64,000 nt of DNA from positions 620,001-684,000 of the forward strand of contig NC_081339.1 of the NCBI RefSeq assembly GCF_022539665.2. The letters run 5' to 3'. Numbering within the stretch: position 1 is the first letter of the stretch; the number at the start of each line of letters is the position of its first letter. The notes beneath the pieces were generated by a model. The model searched no databases, was not told the origin of the DNA, and saw only the letters and a list, made by a program, of their open reading frames with translations. Made by a program: the position numbers and the translations under genes. Origin of the DNA: Daphnia carinata. Its lineage: Eukaryota; Arthropoda; Branchiopoda; Diplostraca; Daphniidae. Positions 10,716 to 22,170 of the stretch are shown here, in pieces.

Positions 10716-11595
10716 ACTGATTCGTTATTTTTATTGTTTTGCTGCTTATTATGTTTATTTCATTTAAAATTACTTCGGTCAAGAAGCTCGACCTTTTGTT
10801 TGTTTTAAAACATTTTATTAAAACAATAAGTAATACACGTCAATGAAGTTCACAATTAAACAAACAGAAATGAACTGTTAATAAGCCTCCGTTGTATTTC
10901 CACATTTGGAATTTAATGATACCGGGTATGATTTCCTTTTACAAGATACTATTATTCTTCATATTTAGTAAAGTAAAATACCTTTGCATGTGTTTGAGAT
11001 GTAATGTAGGCATCGGGTTCTGTTCATTGCTGTCAAAGTATAGATAATGTTACATCAGAGATCCCTTCCGATGGAACCTTTCCGTATTCCAATATATCTT
11101 GTGGTAAAGCCATACCCTGTACAAATTGGAATTAAATTATAAAAACATATAATATACATTTAATACCTTGGAGAAAGCTTGAATTTATTTTTACTTGCAG
11201 CCTGTTAGGGAGTTACCAAAAGCCAGAGACATTATTAGTGGTGTCGTTAACAAGTGTTAACACCTTAATTTATCCCTAATAGAAAACCAGAAAATGAAAT
11301 AAAATATAAATTTAAAAGTTAAGCAGATTTACCTCTGAAAGTGTATTGATATCCAACATAATCATTACAAAATACACTTAACACTTACTATATTTGTGAC
11401 AGTTGACGTTTAGAAATAACAAATAAAACCGTCTGCTACGCCGTGCAGTAATCCGCGGATGTGTTGCTTGCAGAAAATATAGCCGTCAAGGTAAGCTGTA
11501 TATGCCCCCCTAGCACCAAAACAGCAAAAAAAATATCTATCTATATATTTTAAAAACCTTGGGCCTTACCTGACACATTTTTGTGCAACATACTG
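10716..11595 (-). repeat. right terminal inverted repeat of the Tc1-like element
   Basis: Reverse complement of the left arm, including the segment containing GGTCGAGCTTCTTGACC near 10780-10800. The outer end CATACTG abuts the TA target site at 11596-11597. Confidence 0.9.
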
Positions 11596-11597
11596 TA

Positions 11598-12042
11598 CAA
11601 CTTTGACCGCAAAAGAATTTTTTGCGATGTGTTTATAGTTGAATTGGTAAAATTATTTTGCCTTTGAAATATTATTAGGAAATCTCTAGTCTACTCATTT
11701 CCAATATCAATAAACGTATAGTTAGAAAATAATGCAGGAAAAAATCACCGATATAGAACAATAAAAAACGCAGACTTTTTGTCATTTTTATAGTTTGTTA
11801 AATAACTCAATAAATAACTTAGACACGAGACTCAAATTTTTACGCAATTTATAACAGCCTATTTTGAACAAAATGTATAAATATTAAATTTTTTAATAAT
11901 TACTTATTTTCCTCGTCACTGTATAAATTGGTATAGTGTCCAAAATGGGTCCTGTCTCTCCTGTTTACTTCAATACCCAACACATTAACAAAGGAACAAT
12001 AAATAATGGACAAATGAATTAAACAAAAAATGATATATATTT
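11598..12042. other. AT-rich DNA between the Tc1-like element and the hAT relic
   Basis: No coding signal seen. It may contain the 3' terminal region of the hAT element, but I could not identify a hAT inverted repeat or 8-bp target duplication. Confidence 0.4.
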
Positions 12043-13560
12043 CTATGCATTTTTGTTAAGAAATACAACCATCTTGACATTATTTGGGTTTAAGTGGTTT
12101 CTACTCACCAATCTGAGTTCCAAAGCACTAGAAAACAGTTCTTCAAATGGCACAGATGTAGCAGGAATACGTTAAAATTAAATCGCAACTTTGGAAAGAG
12201 GAAGCGGTGCACCTCGATTTTTTTTCATTCTTCCAAAATTTCAAGGAGTTACCAGCGCGGGCAGTAGAAGAAAATCGTTGTGTTGTGTTTTGTCATTGTC
12301 CTTTCTAGTTGACGCTTAGTACAGTTATGGCGTTATGATCGTTCCCAATCGAGTTTTTCGTTGGTTTTGAACTAGTTGCTAAAGGTGTTTCAACAGTAGG
12401 CGTACAAGTACAATCAATTAGACCTTCGTCTGCCTCTCAGCTTCATTTGAAACTTCTTTTGGAAAGTGGAAGGTCAGCTTCTTGAATCTATAAAAAAATT
12501 ACGGTGATAGATGACAGTTACTGTTAAAAACTTTTACCTTGGTTTAACCATTCTACCTTGGATTCAAACAGTTAGCAATAAGATGAGATGTTGAATATTC
12601 CAGTTTAATGCTGAAACGGGTGTTGAACCCACTTAAAAGATCTTCGTTGAACTGTGTAAGAGGTGAGATGTAGATGTCTGCCTTTCTTCGATTCAAGAAA
12701 TGCATTACTAATCGAATCGAAAGAAATATCTTCGAAACCGACAGGTGATACTAGGTTGAAAGGTCAACGGTCACTTTGTCAAATGGCTGCAATTTTTCCA
12801 TAACTGAGACAAGAGTTTCCCACTCATATTTCTGTAAGTCCTGATCTGAACGATCAATGGCAAGGGATGAAAGAGAATCTTGTACATACTCCTTAAACTC
12901 GACTAAACTGGCAACAGTTTTCAACGTCGAGTTTCAGCCAGTGACCACGTTTTCAGCCAAAACCTTATCCGTTCGGTTTCCGCATAAGAATTCCAACTTA
13001 GACTTGTTTTCACCATTTTTATGAAAGAAAGCCACGATTGCTGTTGACCGTTATAAAATTGAAGCAAGCTCGTGATTTATTTCAATAGAGCCTTTGACTA
13101 CAAGACTTAACAAAATAAAACGTTATTTACTAGAGAATAACGAAAGAACTTTCAAATGAGCCTTACTTTGTCAATAATTTGGCAATCGACAGCCTTATTT
13201 TTTTTATCGGGGATTAAGTTCCTCGAAGTGTAGCATTCTTGGAGGTGTTAAATTGGCAAAACGCGAGAAACCATTGTCATCGAGGAATTGATGAAATGAA
13301 CTGTGACATTAACGTATTGGCGATTGTTCCGGCACGTCTAGGCATCCGTAGTGAGCGAAACTCACTCTACCAAAGATATGTTTTGGATAAGCTTGTCGGC
13401 GGCTTCCATGCACATTTTTGGAAGGTAATTGTGAGTGATGGTGCTACGTGACGGTAGACTTACTCGTGGATCAATGGCCAAAACGAAAGCAATTTTTATA
13501 ACCATATCAAAAAATCCACTATCATGCTTTATTAATTTTAATTTTAATCACGTTAAAACG
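12043..13560 (-). pseudogene. hAT-superfamily (BED/ZBED type) transposase relic
   Basis: Reading the minus strand from about 13530, SGFFDMVIKIAF and IDPRVSLPSR match the start of the hAT catalytic domain. VSLTTDA*TCRNN follows, where the family has a Trp at the stop. Next comes VVTG*NSTLKTV near 12930, where the family has RWNST, and YEWETLVSVMEKLQPF. A predicted intron (about 12541-12487, GTAAAA to TTATAG) follows. The C-terminal hATC dimerisation domain is clear at 12043-12170: RIPATSVPFEELFSSA and NPNNVKMVVFLNKN, ending in TAG. At two places a conserved Trp codon has become TGA, and there are frameshifts near 12200. An open frame at 13548-13874 may be the N-terminal part but I do not recognise a BED finger there. 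The gene is dead. Confidence 0.85.
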
Positions 13561-13874
13561 GACATCATCAACGGTAGAACATGTTCAAAGAGCATCAACG
13601 GATTGGCATGGTATTTTTCACCGCACAATGACATATCGATCATTACCCACACAGCACACTGCTGTGTGCTGCTGCTGTCTTTTAGGTGACCATTTTCAGT
13701 GCTCACTGGACCACTAGGACAACCATAAGCTGCGCCGAACTTCTTAAATGCCATGTTTTGGCTGCCTTTTACACATTTAGATGACCGACAGATACTATGT
13801 GCGAGTCCATGTGCGTCTTTTACCAGTCGTCTATAAACGAATTTCTGCGTTGAATACGACACTTTTTGGAACAC

Positions 13875-14423
13875 TTTGCTTTACTACGCTTAATAATATA
13901 ATTCAAAAAATGAATACATAATATAAGCAAGGTCATTTTTGATTCACTTTTTTATTATGGCCTATATATAGCATATACATTTTATAACAAGTAATCACAG
14001 TTTCTTCTTCTTCTTCTTCAGTGTCATTCTTGCGCGAGGTCGAATGTCTCAGCCCATTCTTGATTTTGGCCTCGCTGGTGTCCACCGTTAGTGATATTTT
14101 GTGTTGGCTACGAATTGACTCTAATAAAAAAGTACGTACATTACGGAGAAAGCTATCGCTACTATATGCGAAAATAATAATTGTTTTATTTCCTACCAAC
14201 AAAAGCAGCACATAAGTGCATGTTTTTGAACGAGCGTTTTTTTTGTTCAATTCTTAAGAACAATAATGAGTAGTCAACTCATTTTTCATTACTCTAGTGA
14301 ATGTTTTTCCAACCGTGTTTTTAATGGGCTACCTCCAATTCCCTTGAAGTATTAGATCTAAAAAAACCGAAAAATATAAAGTTTCTAAAATCCAACTTTC
14401 AAATACTTACAAATTTTGCAGGT
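13875..14423. other. unassigned DNA
   Basis: Contains a (TTC)n microsatellite at about 14001-14018. A minus frame at 13933-14250 is open but has no recognisable motif, and its Glu run is the microsatellite read in reverse. Confidence 0.4.
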
Positions 14424-14960
14424 TAAACGTCATCATCCAGGGTGTGTTCTAGTTTTGCCATTTGCTCTGAATTTTTTAGCTGGTGGCCAAAATGACGCAT
14501 GGCTTCTACTGCTTCGGACTCTGGAGGACTAGTCTGATTGAGTAAGACATAAAGTAGCTGCCCCTGCTCACGCTGTGTGGCTCTGATGATTTCTTGGTTA
14601 CTGAGCACGAAGTCTAGTTTTCCCATTAGCGGTGATAAAAATTGTGGTTCTGCTGTCTAAAATTGCTTTATTTACATTATTTTATTTGCGATGAATGCTA
14701 TCTTACCTGATGGAGAAGTTGGACTGGGGCTTTGATAAAACCTTGACTTCTCCGTATCTATCTCGTCTTCTACTTCAGTATTTTCCACTAGGTTCGATTC
14801 AAAAGGAGACATTACAGGACGAGGGATTTCGACGACACTATAATCACAGTATCATTTGATATGGACAAATCAGTTTTTAAATTACCATCACCCGCCGCTT
14901 CACTGACATTTCGTCTGTTTCGTGCCTGCCACACGAAATTAGATCGCTGTCGCACGACAT
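14424..14960 (-). pseudogene. unrecognised two-exon coding relic
   Basis: On the minus strand a coding-like stretch (RSNFVWQARNRRNVSEAAGD, then an Asp/Ile-rich part, then IPRPVMSPFESNLVEN and an acidic segment) runs from about 14960 to 14709. A 1-nt frameshift lies near 14840. A GTAAGA donor follows, a short intron ends at an acceptor ACAG, and the frame resumes with FLSPLMGKLDFVLSNQ. The second exon ends at 14424 with an acidic TLDDDV. Layout and composition recall the small DNA-binding (MADF/BESS-like) second gene of Harbinger transposons, but I see no diagnostic motif. It could equally be a host gene fragment. Confidence 0.35.
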
Positions 14961-15957
14961 TTCATTGAAATTTACAATATGAATTTAATTACCAATTTAG
15001 TTGCAAATTGTAGAGTTTGAACACTCTAACTTCAAGACGCAGGAAAACAATAAAGTCACACGCAAGCGGGCAAAGAAAACACTGAACTGTATCACACTAA
15101 GTGGCGAGCGTTTTCTTCCACTGCAAAGCCACCACGGCCTTTTAAAAAATTGTTTGTATCGGAAAACGTTGCCAGGCTTTTGAATTACATATATGCCAAA
15201 ACTTGCAACATAGGATTTGCCCAAATTTGGGACTAAACACGTCAAGGACGGATAGTCATCTAATTACCCGTCCTGGTTGCCCTAGTGGGACGAATTTTGG
15301 ATGACTTCAGGCTTACAATTGTTGGGTGGATACGGTGCCTTTCGAGATGCATCATCATGCTCGATGTGTTCCCATTAAGTGGCATTTAAGTTGGACACTG
15401 AAAACATTGACAGATTTTGCCACCTAAAGATCCTTCTTTTTCAAAATAAGTAATACAGGACTACGAGTTTGTCTAGTATTTTAGACATCTGATATGAGCA
15501 GTTGAAATAAATCATTAAATTCTGAATAACGTACGATAAGGTTAATTATTAAAATTAAAAAATGTGTAATTAACTTACCTTGATGAACGTGGTAGGAAGA
15601 GGTGATTCACAATTTGAAACTGAAAAGGTACTAATTGTGTGCTTTGTTTCACCCACGACGCCATCTACGACCCATACTGCCAAAGAATCAACTAATTAGA
15701 CAGAACATCACTGAACGGTTGTATTTTAAGCGAACTTTCACATGTTGTGAGGTTTGATACCACAAAAAAAATTTCCAGGCACCATAAATGAAGTAACTTA
15801 CAACAATATTAGGGCTTATTTGGCAAGCTGTATCGAAACTCATCCACAAAGTTGACTATTGTACTGAGTGTTTGACAAGTGTTTCATTAAAACTACAGAG
15901 TTGTGGATATAATGAAGTTTTTGTGATTCAGAGTGTCCGAATTCGTATCCTACAACT
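14961..15957. other. unassigned DNA 5' of element G2
   Basis: No gene or repeat recognised. The last four bases of the flank plus C15961 (AATC) form the target duplication of G2. Confidence 0.4.
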
Positions 15958-15961
15958 AATC

Positions 15962-16165
15962 TGTAACAAGCCCAAAGGCTAACCAAAAGGAGCCACACCT
16001 CTTATATCCCTCAAGCGTTTCACAAGTGAAAGTGAACGTATCTCCTCCCACTTTACCTTCAACATTTGTGTTCTGTAGTAGTATAAATACTGCATATTTT
16101 GTAGCTTGTAATTCGGAGTTGTTTCGGCAACTCACTGCAAATACACGGGATTTGGAAACTTTACA
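15962..16165 (+). repeat. 5' LTR of G2
   Basis: 204 bp, starting TGTAACAAGCC and ending CTTTACA. TATAAA lies at 16082-16087. It differs from the 3' LTR by a 3-base insertion near 16098 and a few substitutions, so insertion is not very old. Confidence 0.93.
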
Positions 16166-16185
16166 ATTGGAGGTCCCAACGAGAC
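16166..16185 (+). other. primer binding site candidate of G2
   Basis: Directly after the 5' LTR, TTGGAGGTCCCAACGAGAC begins with TGG, as expected for pairing with a tRNA CCA end. I cannot name the tRNA with certainty. Confidence 0.55.
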
Positions 16186-16448
16186 TAACACTTGTTGTCC
16201 AGTACAAAGTTTCTTACTCGTAACATATTTCAGTGATTGTGCTCTACATTTCCCCGACGAGTCTCCAACAGCTCTACCAGGCCAAGGAACACCATCAAAA
16301 GGTAAGCGAATGCCGCTTGATCATATCGTACCAGAGACTACTCGTAAAGAGAATACATTGTACCCAAACGTTGTCGACGAATTATCCCCATCTTTGTACC
16401 CCGTACTCCCTAAAATCCCAACCAGATCCGAGAAAAATTTTTGGACCA

Positions 16449-17288
16449 ATGAAAAACTCTTGTGGACTTGAATTTGAACAAGAGTCAGAACAAAACAAAA
16501 CCTATCAGACCATTACGACAAAAGCACATATACAACAAATAGAATCTAAGAAACAAGAAGTTAGCAAAGAGACAGACAACGCATTGCAATTATATTCATA
16601 TTCATTGTTAGAACAAACGTTGCAAGCATCAAGTGGTATAACAGCAGAAACTATTACAAACACCACAAAGACATTTAAAAATCACGTAGAATCCCTCGGT
16701 GGCAACACTGAAAACCTTGACAATATATTGCAACAGATTAGCATTGTTCATGGTAAAGAAAAAGAATTCCTATTCGGTACAATCAGAGTCCTCCAAAAAG
16801 AAGTAATACTTGCGCAGATAGCTGAGAAGAAATATTCATCTGACTTAAACTACGAGTTACAAAGCATACGAAAACAGCTAGATAGCAACAAGAAAAGGGC
16901 AAAAAGTTCCAAATACACCCTAAGTAGTTCCCTTGAGCAACTCCAAGAAAGTAACGAAGCACTCAAAAACGCCCTTGAAAAGTCTGCCAATCGAATCAGC
17001 GAATTAGAAACCAGCCTTGAAACTGCCACAGCAACAGAGAACCAATTGCAAAACCTTTTACGAAAAAAGGACGAAAACAATATAGCTGTTGAGAGAGAAG
17101 GGCAAGAAATAATTAGCAAACTTGAAGGTGAAAGAAAACAACTGGTTACGAGGTTAGAAGACGCCGAACAACGGATAAAAGCAGCTTTAGAAGCAAACAA
17201 ACAACTTCAGACAGAAACAAAAGAAATAAAAGAGATCCTAGAAAAAACCTTAGCAGAAAAAGCAGGTTTACGAAGAAGTCTGATATAG
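16449..17288 (+). CDS. coiled-coil N-terminal Gag ORF of G2
   Basis: 279 residues from the ATG at 16449. The open frame extends upstream without another good start. From about residue 75 to the end the sequence is almost continuous heptad-like coiled coil, rich in L, K, E and Q with few prolines. No enzyme motif is present. Its place between the primer binding site and the capsid part identifies it as the N-terminal portion of Gag, likely an oligomerisation region. It ends in TAG, then a stretch of similar composition continues in shifted frames to 17650 before the capsid frame opens, so Gag is probably broken by frameshifts here. Confidence 0.7.
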   Translation: MKNSCGLEFEQESEQNKTYQTITTKAHIQQIESKKQEVSKETDNALQLYSYSLLEQTLQASSGITAETITNTTKTFKNHVESLGGNTENLDNILQQISIVHGKEKEFLFGTIRVLQKEVILAQIAEKKYSSDLNYELQSIRKQLDSNKKRAKSSKYTLSSSLEQLQESNEALKNALEKSANRISELETSLETATATENQLQNLLRKKDENNIAVEREGQEIISKLEGERKQLVTRLEDAEQRIKAALEANKQLQTETKEIKEILEKTLAEKAGLRRSLI

Positions 17289-17657
17289 TACTACAAAGAA
17301 TAAAAATCACGAAACGGAATTACAAAAGACCAACATACAGGCAGGAAACCGAGAAGAAAAAATTTGGTATCTGGAGAATAGAATAAAAGAATATAGAAAG
17401 CAACAGGTAACATTCGTCGAAACCGAAGACTTAGACGCCTCCAACGAACCAAGAGAAATAACGAAATAATAAATAACGAGATAAACGACCTAACGTCAAT
17501 AACAGAAGGAGACAAATCCCTTCACTTCGAGCTAGAATCAGAACAAGTCGAAAAGTTACAACAACTTAACGACGACCTAAAAAAACAAATCGAGATCCAA
17601 AACGATAACCTCCTTCAACTAAAACAAAAGTATCAGACTCTCAAAAAAAAAGTCAAA

Positions 17658-18068
17658 ATGGGACTTTCACACAAAGAAACTTTGAGAATTGACCGCGACA
17701 CAACGGATAGCGATAGCATCGATACATCCACAACCCAACCGATTGTGAAAGCATTAGGAGAATTATTTTCGAGAGAAGACAAAAAGTCAATTCCAATTTT
17801 CAAAGGGAAAAGTACTGATAAATTAATAACAGAATGGCTAAAGGACGCAGAACATCTAGCACGCAACAACGACTGGGATGACAACCAAATAATAAGATTC
17901 TTCTCCGACAGACTAAAAAGTGATGCCCTAGAATGGCATGGAAACTACGTAGAAGAGCAAGGTGATGAGTTAAGTTATGACGAGTGGAAAACCGCCATCA
18001 TTAAAACAAAATTCGGGAACTGGAAAATACTAATAAGAATCGTGGATTGTCACAGGATACCGATATAA
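17658..18068 (+). CDS. capsid part of G2 Gag
   Basis: The segment IPIFKGKSTDKLITEWLKDA, followed by NNDWDDNQIIRFFSDRLK and ALEWHGNY, is the standard retrotransposon Gag capsid pattern (Ty3 Gag_2/Retrotrans_gag type), which forms the virus-like particle shell. The frame is lost at 18068, and the conserved downstream end of the capsid (usually about 40 residues more) is not readable, indicating a deletion or frameshift. Confidence 0.75.
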   Translation: MGLSHKETLRIDRDTTDSDSIDTSTTQPIVKALGELFSREDKKSIPIFKGKSTDKLITEWLKDAEHLARNNDWDDNQIIRFFSDRLKSDALEWHGNYVEEQGDELSYDEWKTAIIKTKFGNWKILIRIVDCHRIPI

Positions 18069-18567
18069 CCATAGCAGCAGCAGATCGATACGAACCAAGA
18101 TCTCCACGATCGAGTGATCGATACTCCAGATCACAAAATCCGCGAGTTCGATTCAACGAGAGACCTAATAGCAGAGGTCCCAGTAGTGACCGAAACTTCA
18201 ATCGTAGCAGAGAGAACAGCCCATACCGCAACAACTATACTTCACCACGAAGAGAAGGTACCTCTTCGGGGTATAGGCAACCCAATTACCCTTCCTATCA
18301 ACAAACGCAGAGACCCCCGTACAGAAACGGACAAATACATTACAATCAACCAAACTTTCAACCACCAACAATCAACAAGTGTATCATCAAAACCCGGGTT
18401 ATCCTCAACAATACCCACAGCAACGACAAAACCAACCAAACACCCCCGACACCCTTGGGAATAAGATTATTATCTGTTACAAGTGCAATAAAAGAGGACA
18501 CATTGCACGAGAATGTTGGACAGATATGGCACGTATCAACAATCCGAACCGCCGTCCAATGCAGTAA
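18069..18567 (+). pseudogene. nucleocapsid part of G2 Gag with CCHC knuckle
   Basis: An Arg/Ser/Asn/Pro/Gln-rich basic region (18090-18400) changes frame and leads to a single CCHC zinc knuckle (CYKCNKRGHIAREC, about 18475-18516). This is the RNA-packaging end of Gag. Frame changes between the basic part and the knuckle suggest decay. Confidence 0.75.
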
Positions 18568-19124
18568 ACACGATATCCTTACCAAATAATTCCTCAACAG
18601 ACAATTTAGAATTAGCGATACCCAAACTAATTCGTATACCCGTTAGAATTTTTGGAAAAGAAATTAACGCTTTAGTAGATACAGGAGCCGCAGCCAGTTT
18701 AATTTCAGACAGCATATTTTTTAAACTAAAGAAGAGGGAAGAACTTAAAGAAATTAAAAACACCCCCTCGCCAATATTCAGAACGGTTTCAGGAGAAATA
18801 CTAAAATCAATGGGAAAATTTGAATTTTCAATTATCATTAACGACAATCACGATATTAATCATCATTTCTTTATCATGAAAAACTTAAGTGAAACCTGTG
18901 TCCTGGGTTTAGACTTCTTATCAAGGAACAATGTAAAAATTAATACTAGAAACACACAGATAAATTACGACCATTTTGGGGTGGAACACAACTATAGCTT
19001 AACGTTTGGCAAAGTAGGCATTCACATTCCACTCCTCCCCAACCAATCACCAGAAAAAGACGATAACAATGACCTTACTGAAGCAGATTATCGCAGCTTA
19101 GAATCTTTCCCAATCAGACAATAA
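18513..19124 (+). CDS. aspartic protease of G2
   Basis: The open frame overlaps the end of the nucleocapsid frame, as expected for a gag-pro frameshift. The retropepsin motif ALVDTGAAASLIS lies near residues 52-64, and the second conserved block CVLGLDFLSRNN near residue 130. Catalytic D-T-G is intact. It would process Gag and Pol. The frame ends at 19124, directly before the RT frame, so the original joining of PR and RT is interrupted. Confidence 0.85.
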   Translation: MLDRYGTYQQSEPPSNAVNTISLPNNSSTDNLELAIPKLIRIPVRIFGKEINALVDTGAAASLISDSIFFKLKKREELKEIKNTPSPIFRTVSGEILKSMGKFEFSIIINDNHDINHHFFIMKNLSETCVLGLDFLSRNNVKINTRNTQINYDHFGVEHNYSLTFGKVGIHIPLLPNQSPEKDDNNDLTEADYRSLESFPIRQ

Positions 19125-19125
19125 A

Positions 19126-20665
19126 ATGGAATCCAAACGAATTAAACAAAGCCGCGAAGGCGAAACAACCAACATCTCTGAAGAGATACGCATTAAAATA
19201 GAAATTTTATTGAAAAAACACGAAGCTCTATTTGCAGAAAAAGAATCAGATTTGGGTTTAGCAGCAGATGTAAAACATTCCATTAACATAGGATATAACG
19301 CCCCAATTACTCAACGACTGCGCAGAACTCCAGAAGCATTAAAACTTATTGTAAAGACAAAAATCGAAGTAATGTTGAGTAACAAAATTATTAGAGAAAG
19401 TCACAGCCCATTTGCAGCAGCCATTTAATGGTACCCAAAAAAGACGGAGAAATGCGTATGTGTATTGATTATAGGGCACTAAACAAAATAACCGTAAAAG
19501 ACAAATATCTATTACCAAGAATTGATGACACCATTGAAGCATTGAGTGGATCAGTTTACTTCTCAACATTGGCTTGAGCGGCTACTGGCAGATCGATATA
19601 GAGGAAAGCGACCAACACAAAACCGCTTTCATCTGTGAACTTGGACAATACGAATTTAATAGAATGCCATTTGGATTAACAAATGCGCCAAGCACTTTTC
19701 AACGTGCAATGAATAACATCTTGAAATCAGTATTGTTCAGGTTCGCATTGGTTTATCTGGATGACATCATAGTGTTCAGTAATAATATTGCTGAACATGT
19801 GACACATCTAGAAACAGTGTTTAAGCTTCTCAAAAGTACAGGACTAAAGTTAAAAAGGAAGAAATGCGAATTTTTCAAGGAAGAATTAGATTATTTAGGA
19901 TACATTGTTTCGAGAAAAGGAATAACACCGAGTACGCAAAAATTAGAAGCAATCATCGAATACCCCGCTCCCAAAAACGTGAAGAAATTGAGCTCATTTT
20001 TAGGTCTGGCTAGCTATTATAGAAAATTCATTCGGGCTTTTGCTGATAAAGCCCACCCACTAACAGCGCTAACGAAAAAATCAGCCGAGTGGAAATGGGG
20101 AGAGGAACAAAAGGACGCTTTTGACTGCATCAAGAACAGTCTCATAACTAGACCTATCCTTGGGTATCCAGATTCCACGCGCGAATTTATCATCTACACA
20201 GATGCTTCAGGATATGGAATAGGAGCAGTCTTGGCTCACATGCAGACTCTACCTCAATCAGCGGATTCAGCGGAGTCCGACGTACAGGAACCCCGTGAAT
20301 CAGACGGCGTGGAAGTCGTCATCGCGTATAGCTCTAAACATCTGAACGATCGTGAGGCCAAGTGGTCAACCAAAGAGAAAGAGGCTTACGCAATCATCCA
20401 CGCAATTGACGTATTTAGGACATATCTATACGGACGTAGATTTACCGTATTTACCGACCATAGACCTTTAGAATGGTTAATGAGCAAGACAGAACCCACA
20501 GGAAGATTAGCTAGATGGGCCCTCAAACTACAAGAATTCGACATCGTCATTGGATACCGGACTGGGAAATCGCACCAAAATGACACCCTAAGCCGTATTC
20601 CCATAGTGCCACTAGCAAGAGTAGAAACAAGGGCAAAGGAAAGAAATTGTCATAAAAGAGCATGA
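19126..20665 (+). pseudogene. reverse transcriptase and RNase H of G2
   Basis: The RT N-terminus (HSINIGYNAPITQRLRR) is in frame up to a TAA at 19426-19428. Fingers and palm motif A-side sequence ([16 protein letters not shown]) continue in another frame to about 19570. A further change restores the frame at 19574, with SGYWQI, the catalytic YLDD in LVYLDDIIVFS (about 19760), the connection and RNase H (TDASGYGIGAVL, and TDHRPLEWLM near 20455). The frame ends after ARWALKLQEFD and TLSRIP. Two breaks make it inactive. RT copies element RNA to DNA and RNase H removes the RNA strand. Confidence 0.9.
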
Positions 20666-20708
20666 TAGAGATCGAAAAGAAATTGAAAGATTAAAAATCA
20701 AACTACAA

Positions 20709-22170
20709 ATGGAAAGTTTTAGGAAACTGGAGAGAGAAAGCGAAAGTAGTCAGACAGAAAGCGAAAGTTTCGAAAGGGAAAATCATAAAACGGAAAACAA
20801 AGGTTTTGAAAGAGAAATTGGAAGTGACAGTAAAAGGTCTTGGCGAGAAGACAAATGGCTAGAAGGGCAGCAAGCAGATAAATATTGCCAAAAACTAATG
20901 ATAAAGATACAAGAAGATCAGAAAAGTAACAGATCTAGAAGCAACTTTATAATCAACGAGAAAGGTTTATTAACAGATAGGCAAGGAAAGTTAGTAGTCC
21001 CAAGGGAGTCAGTCAGAAGGATCTTACAAGCAATTCATGACCACATGTTAGCAGGACATTTAGGGATAGAAAAAACAATAGCCAGACTACGAGAGCAATA
21101 CTTCATTGCACACATGCGACAAAACGTAACCGAATACATAAAAAATTGCTTAAAATGTGCAAAACGCAAGGCTATGGGAGGAAGTAAAGCACCATTGCAA
21201 CATATGCCCCCAACTGAAAGGGTGTGGGAAAGACTTGCGATGGATATTGTGGGTCCAGTTCCAATAACGAAAAGGGACATAGGTACATTTTAGTCCTATC
21301 AGATTACGCCAGTCGTTTCGTTTTTTCAGTGCCGACGAAAGATCAGACTGCCCAAACAATTGCTACAATCTTGGTTTATGATATTTACACAAAATATGGA
21401 TCCCCCGAAGTAGTCCTAACAGACCAAGGGACTAACTTCCTGTCGTACGTAATCCAAGAAATTTGCAAAATGTTCAAGATCAAACAAATAAGAACAACGG
21501 CATACCACCCCCAAACGGACGGATTAGTAGAACGATTTAACAGAACCCTGTGTGACATGTTAGCTTGCTACGTGGGAAGTGAACCTGGAAATTGGGAAAA
21601 ATATCTCCCGTTCGTCACATTTGCTTACAACACAGCAAAGCAATCAACCCTACAACAAACCCCATTTTTCCTATTCTTTGGAAGACACCCGTGATCCCAA
21701 ACGACATCAAAATAGACAGACGATACGAGACATACGAAGACACCAGTGTAATGTACTCACATCAATGGAAGAAGGCTCAGCAACTAGCGAAGGAACACCT
21801 ATTTCGGGCGCACACAAGACAAAAAAGATATTACGACGAAGGAACAAAAGCAATTAAATACAACATTGGTGACTTTGTGCTACTAAAAGCCCCACCAACT
21901 GCCGGAAAATTCATCAACAGGTGGAATGGACCATTCAAAATTACCCAAAATTACTCAGATCTCACTTACGAGATTCAAAACGCCGACAATGAAAAACTAA
22001 AATCAATAGTACACGTCAACCGCCTAAAATTGTACGTCCCAGGAAATCAAGGAACAGACGGAACATCATGTGAGTTCAACCAACCGAGTAATGAGGCAGT
22101 ACGAAGAGGCCCAGGAAGGCCAAGAAATCACATCAGTAACAACGAAAGAAAGCCTCCCCCTAAAATGTAA
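20709..22170 (+). pseudogene. integrase of G2
   Basis: The HHCC zinc finger lies at about 21030-21165 (H...H, CLKCAKRK). The catalytic core shows D in LAMDIVGPVP, a frameshift near 21285, D in LTDQGTNF and E in DGLVERFN. Another break follows at 21694 (a TGA after FFGRHP), and the C-terminal part is read in a third frame (21694-22170). That part has a GPY/F-like module (INRWNGPFKI) and a Gly/Pro/Arg-rich tail (GPGRPRNH). All three catalytic residues survive but the frame does not. It would insert the cDNA into chromosomes. Confidence 0.9.

Larger units (their letters stand above)
7603..11595 (+). mobile_element. Tc1/mariner-like element with ~0.9-1 kb terminal inverted repeats
   Basis: Both ends read CAGTATGTTGCACAAAAATG inward. 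Each is bordered by TA (7601-7602 and 11596-11597), the target duplication of the IS630-Tc1-mariner superfamily. The element is 3993 bp. The inverted repeats run about 7603-8603 on the left and 10716-11595 on the right. The left is longer because of insertions, notably near 8410-8505. The middle holds two transposase genes reading outward from a common central region: a degraded one on the minus strand (8591-9240) and a nearly complete one on the plus strand (9473-10625). Most Tc1 and mariner elements have TIRs of tens to a few hundred bp and a single gene, so the plan is unusual. Confidence 0.92.

Noticed and set aside
13548-13874. P-element/THAP-type transposase
   Set aside because: The adjacent minus-strand frames clearly match hAT motifs. 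No THAP or P-element motif is present.
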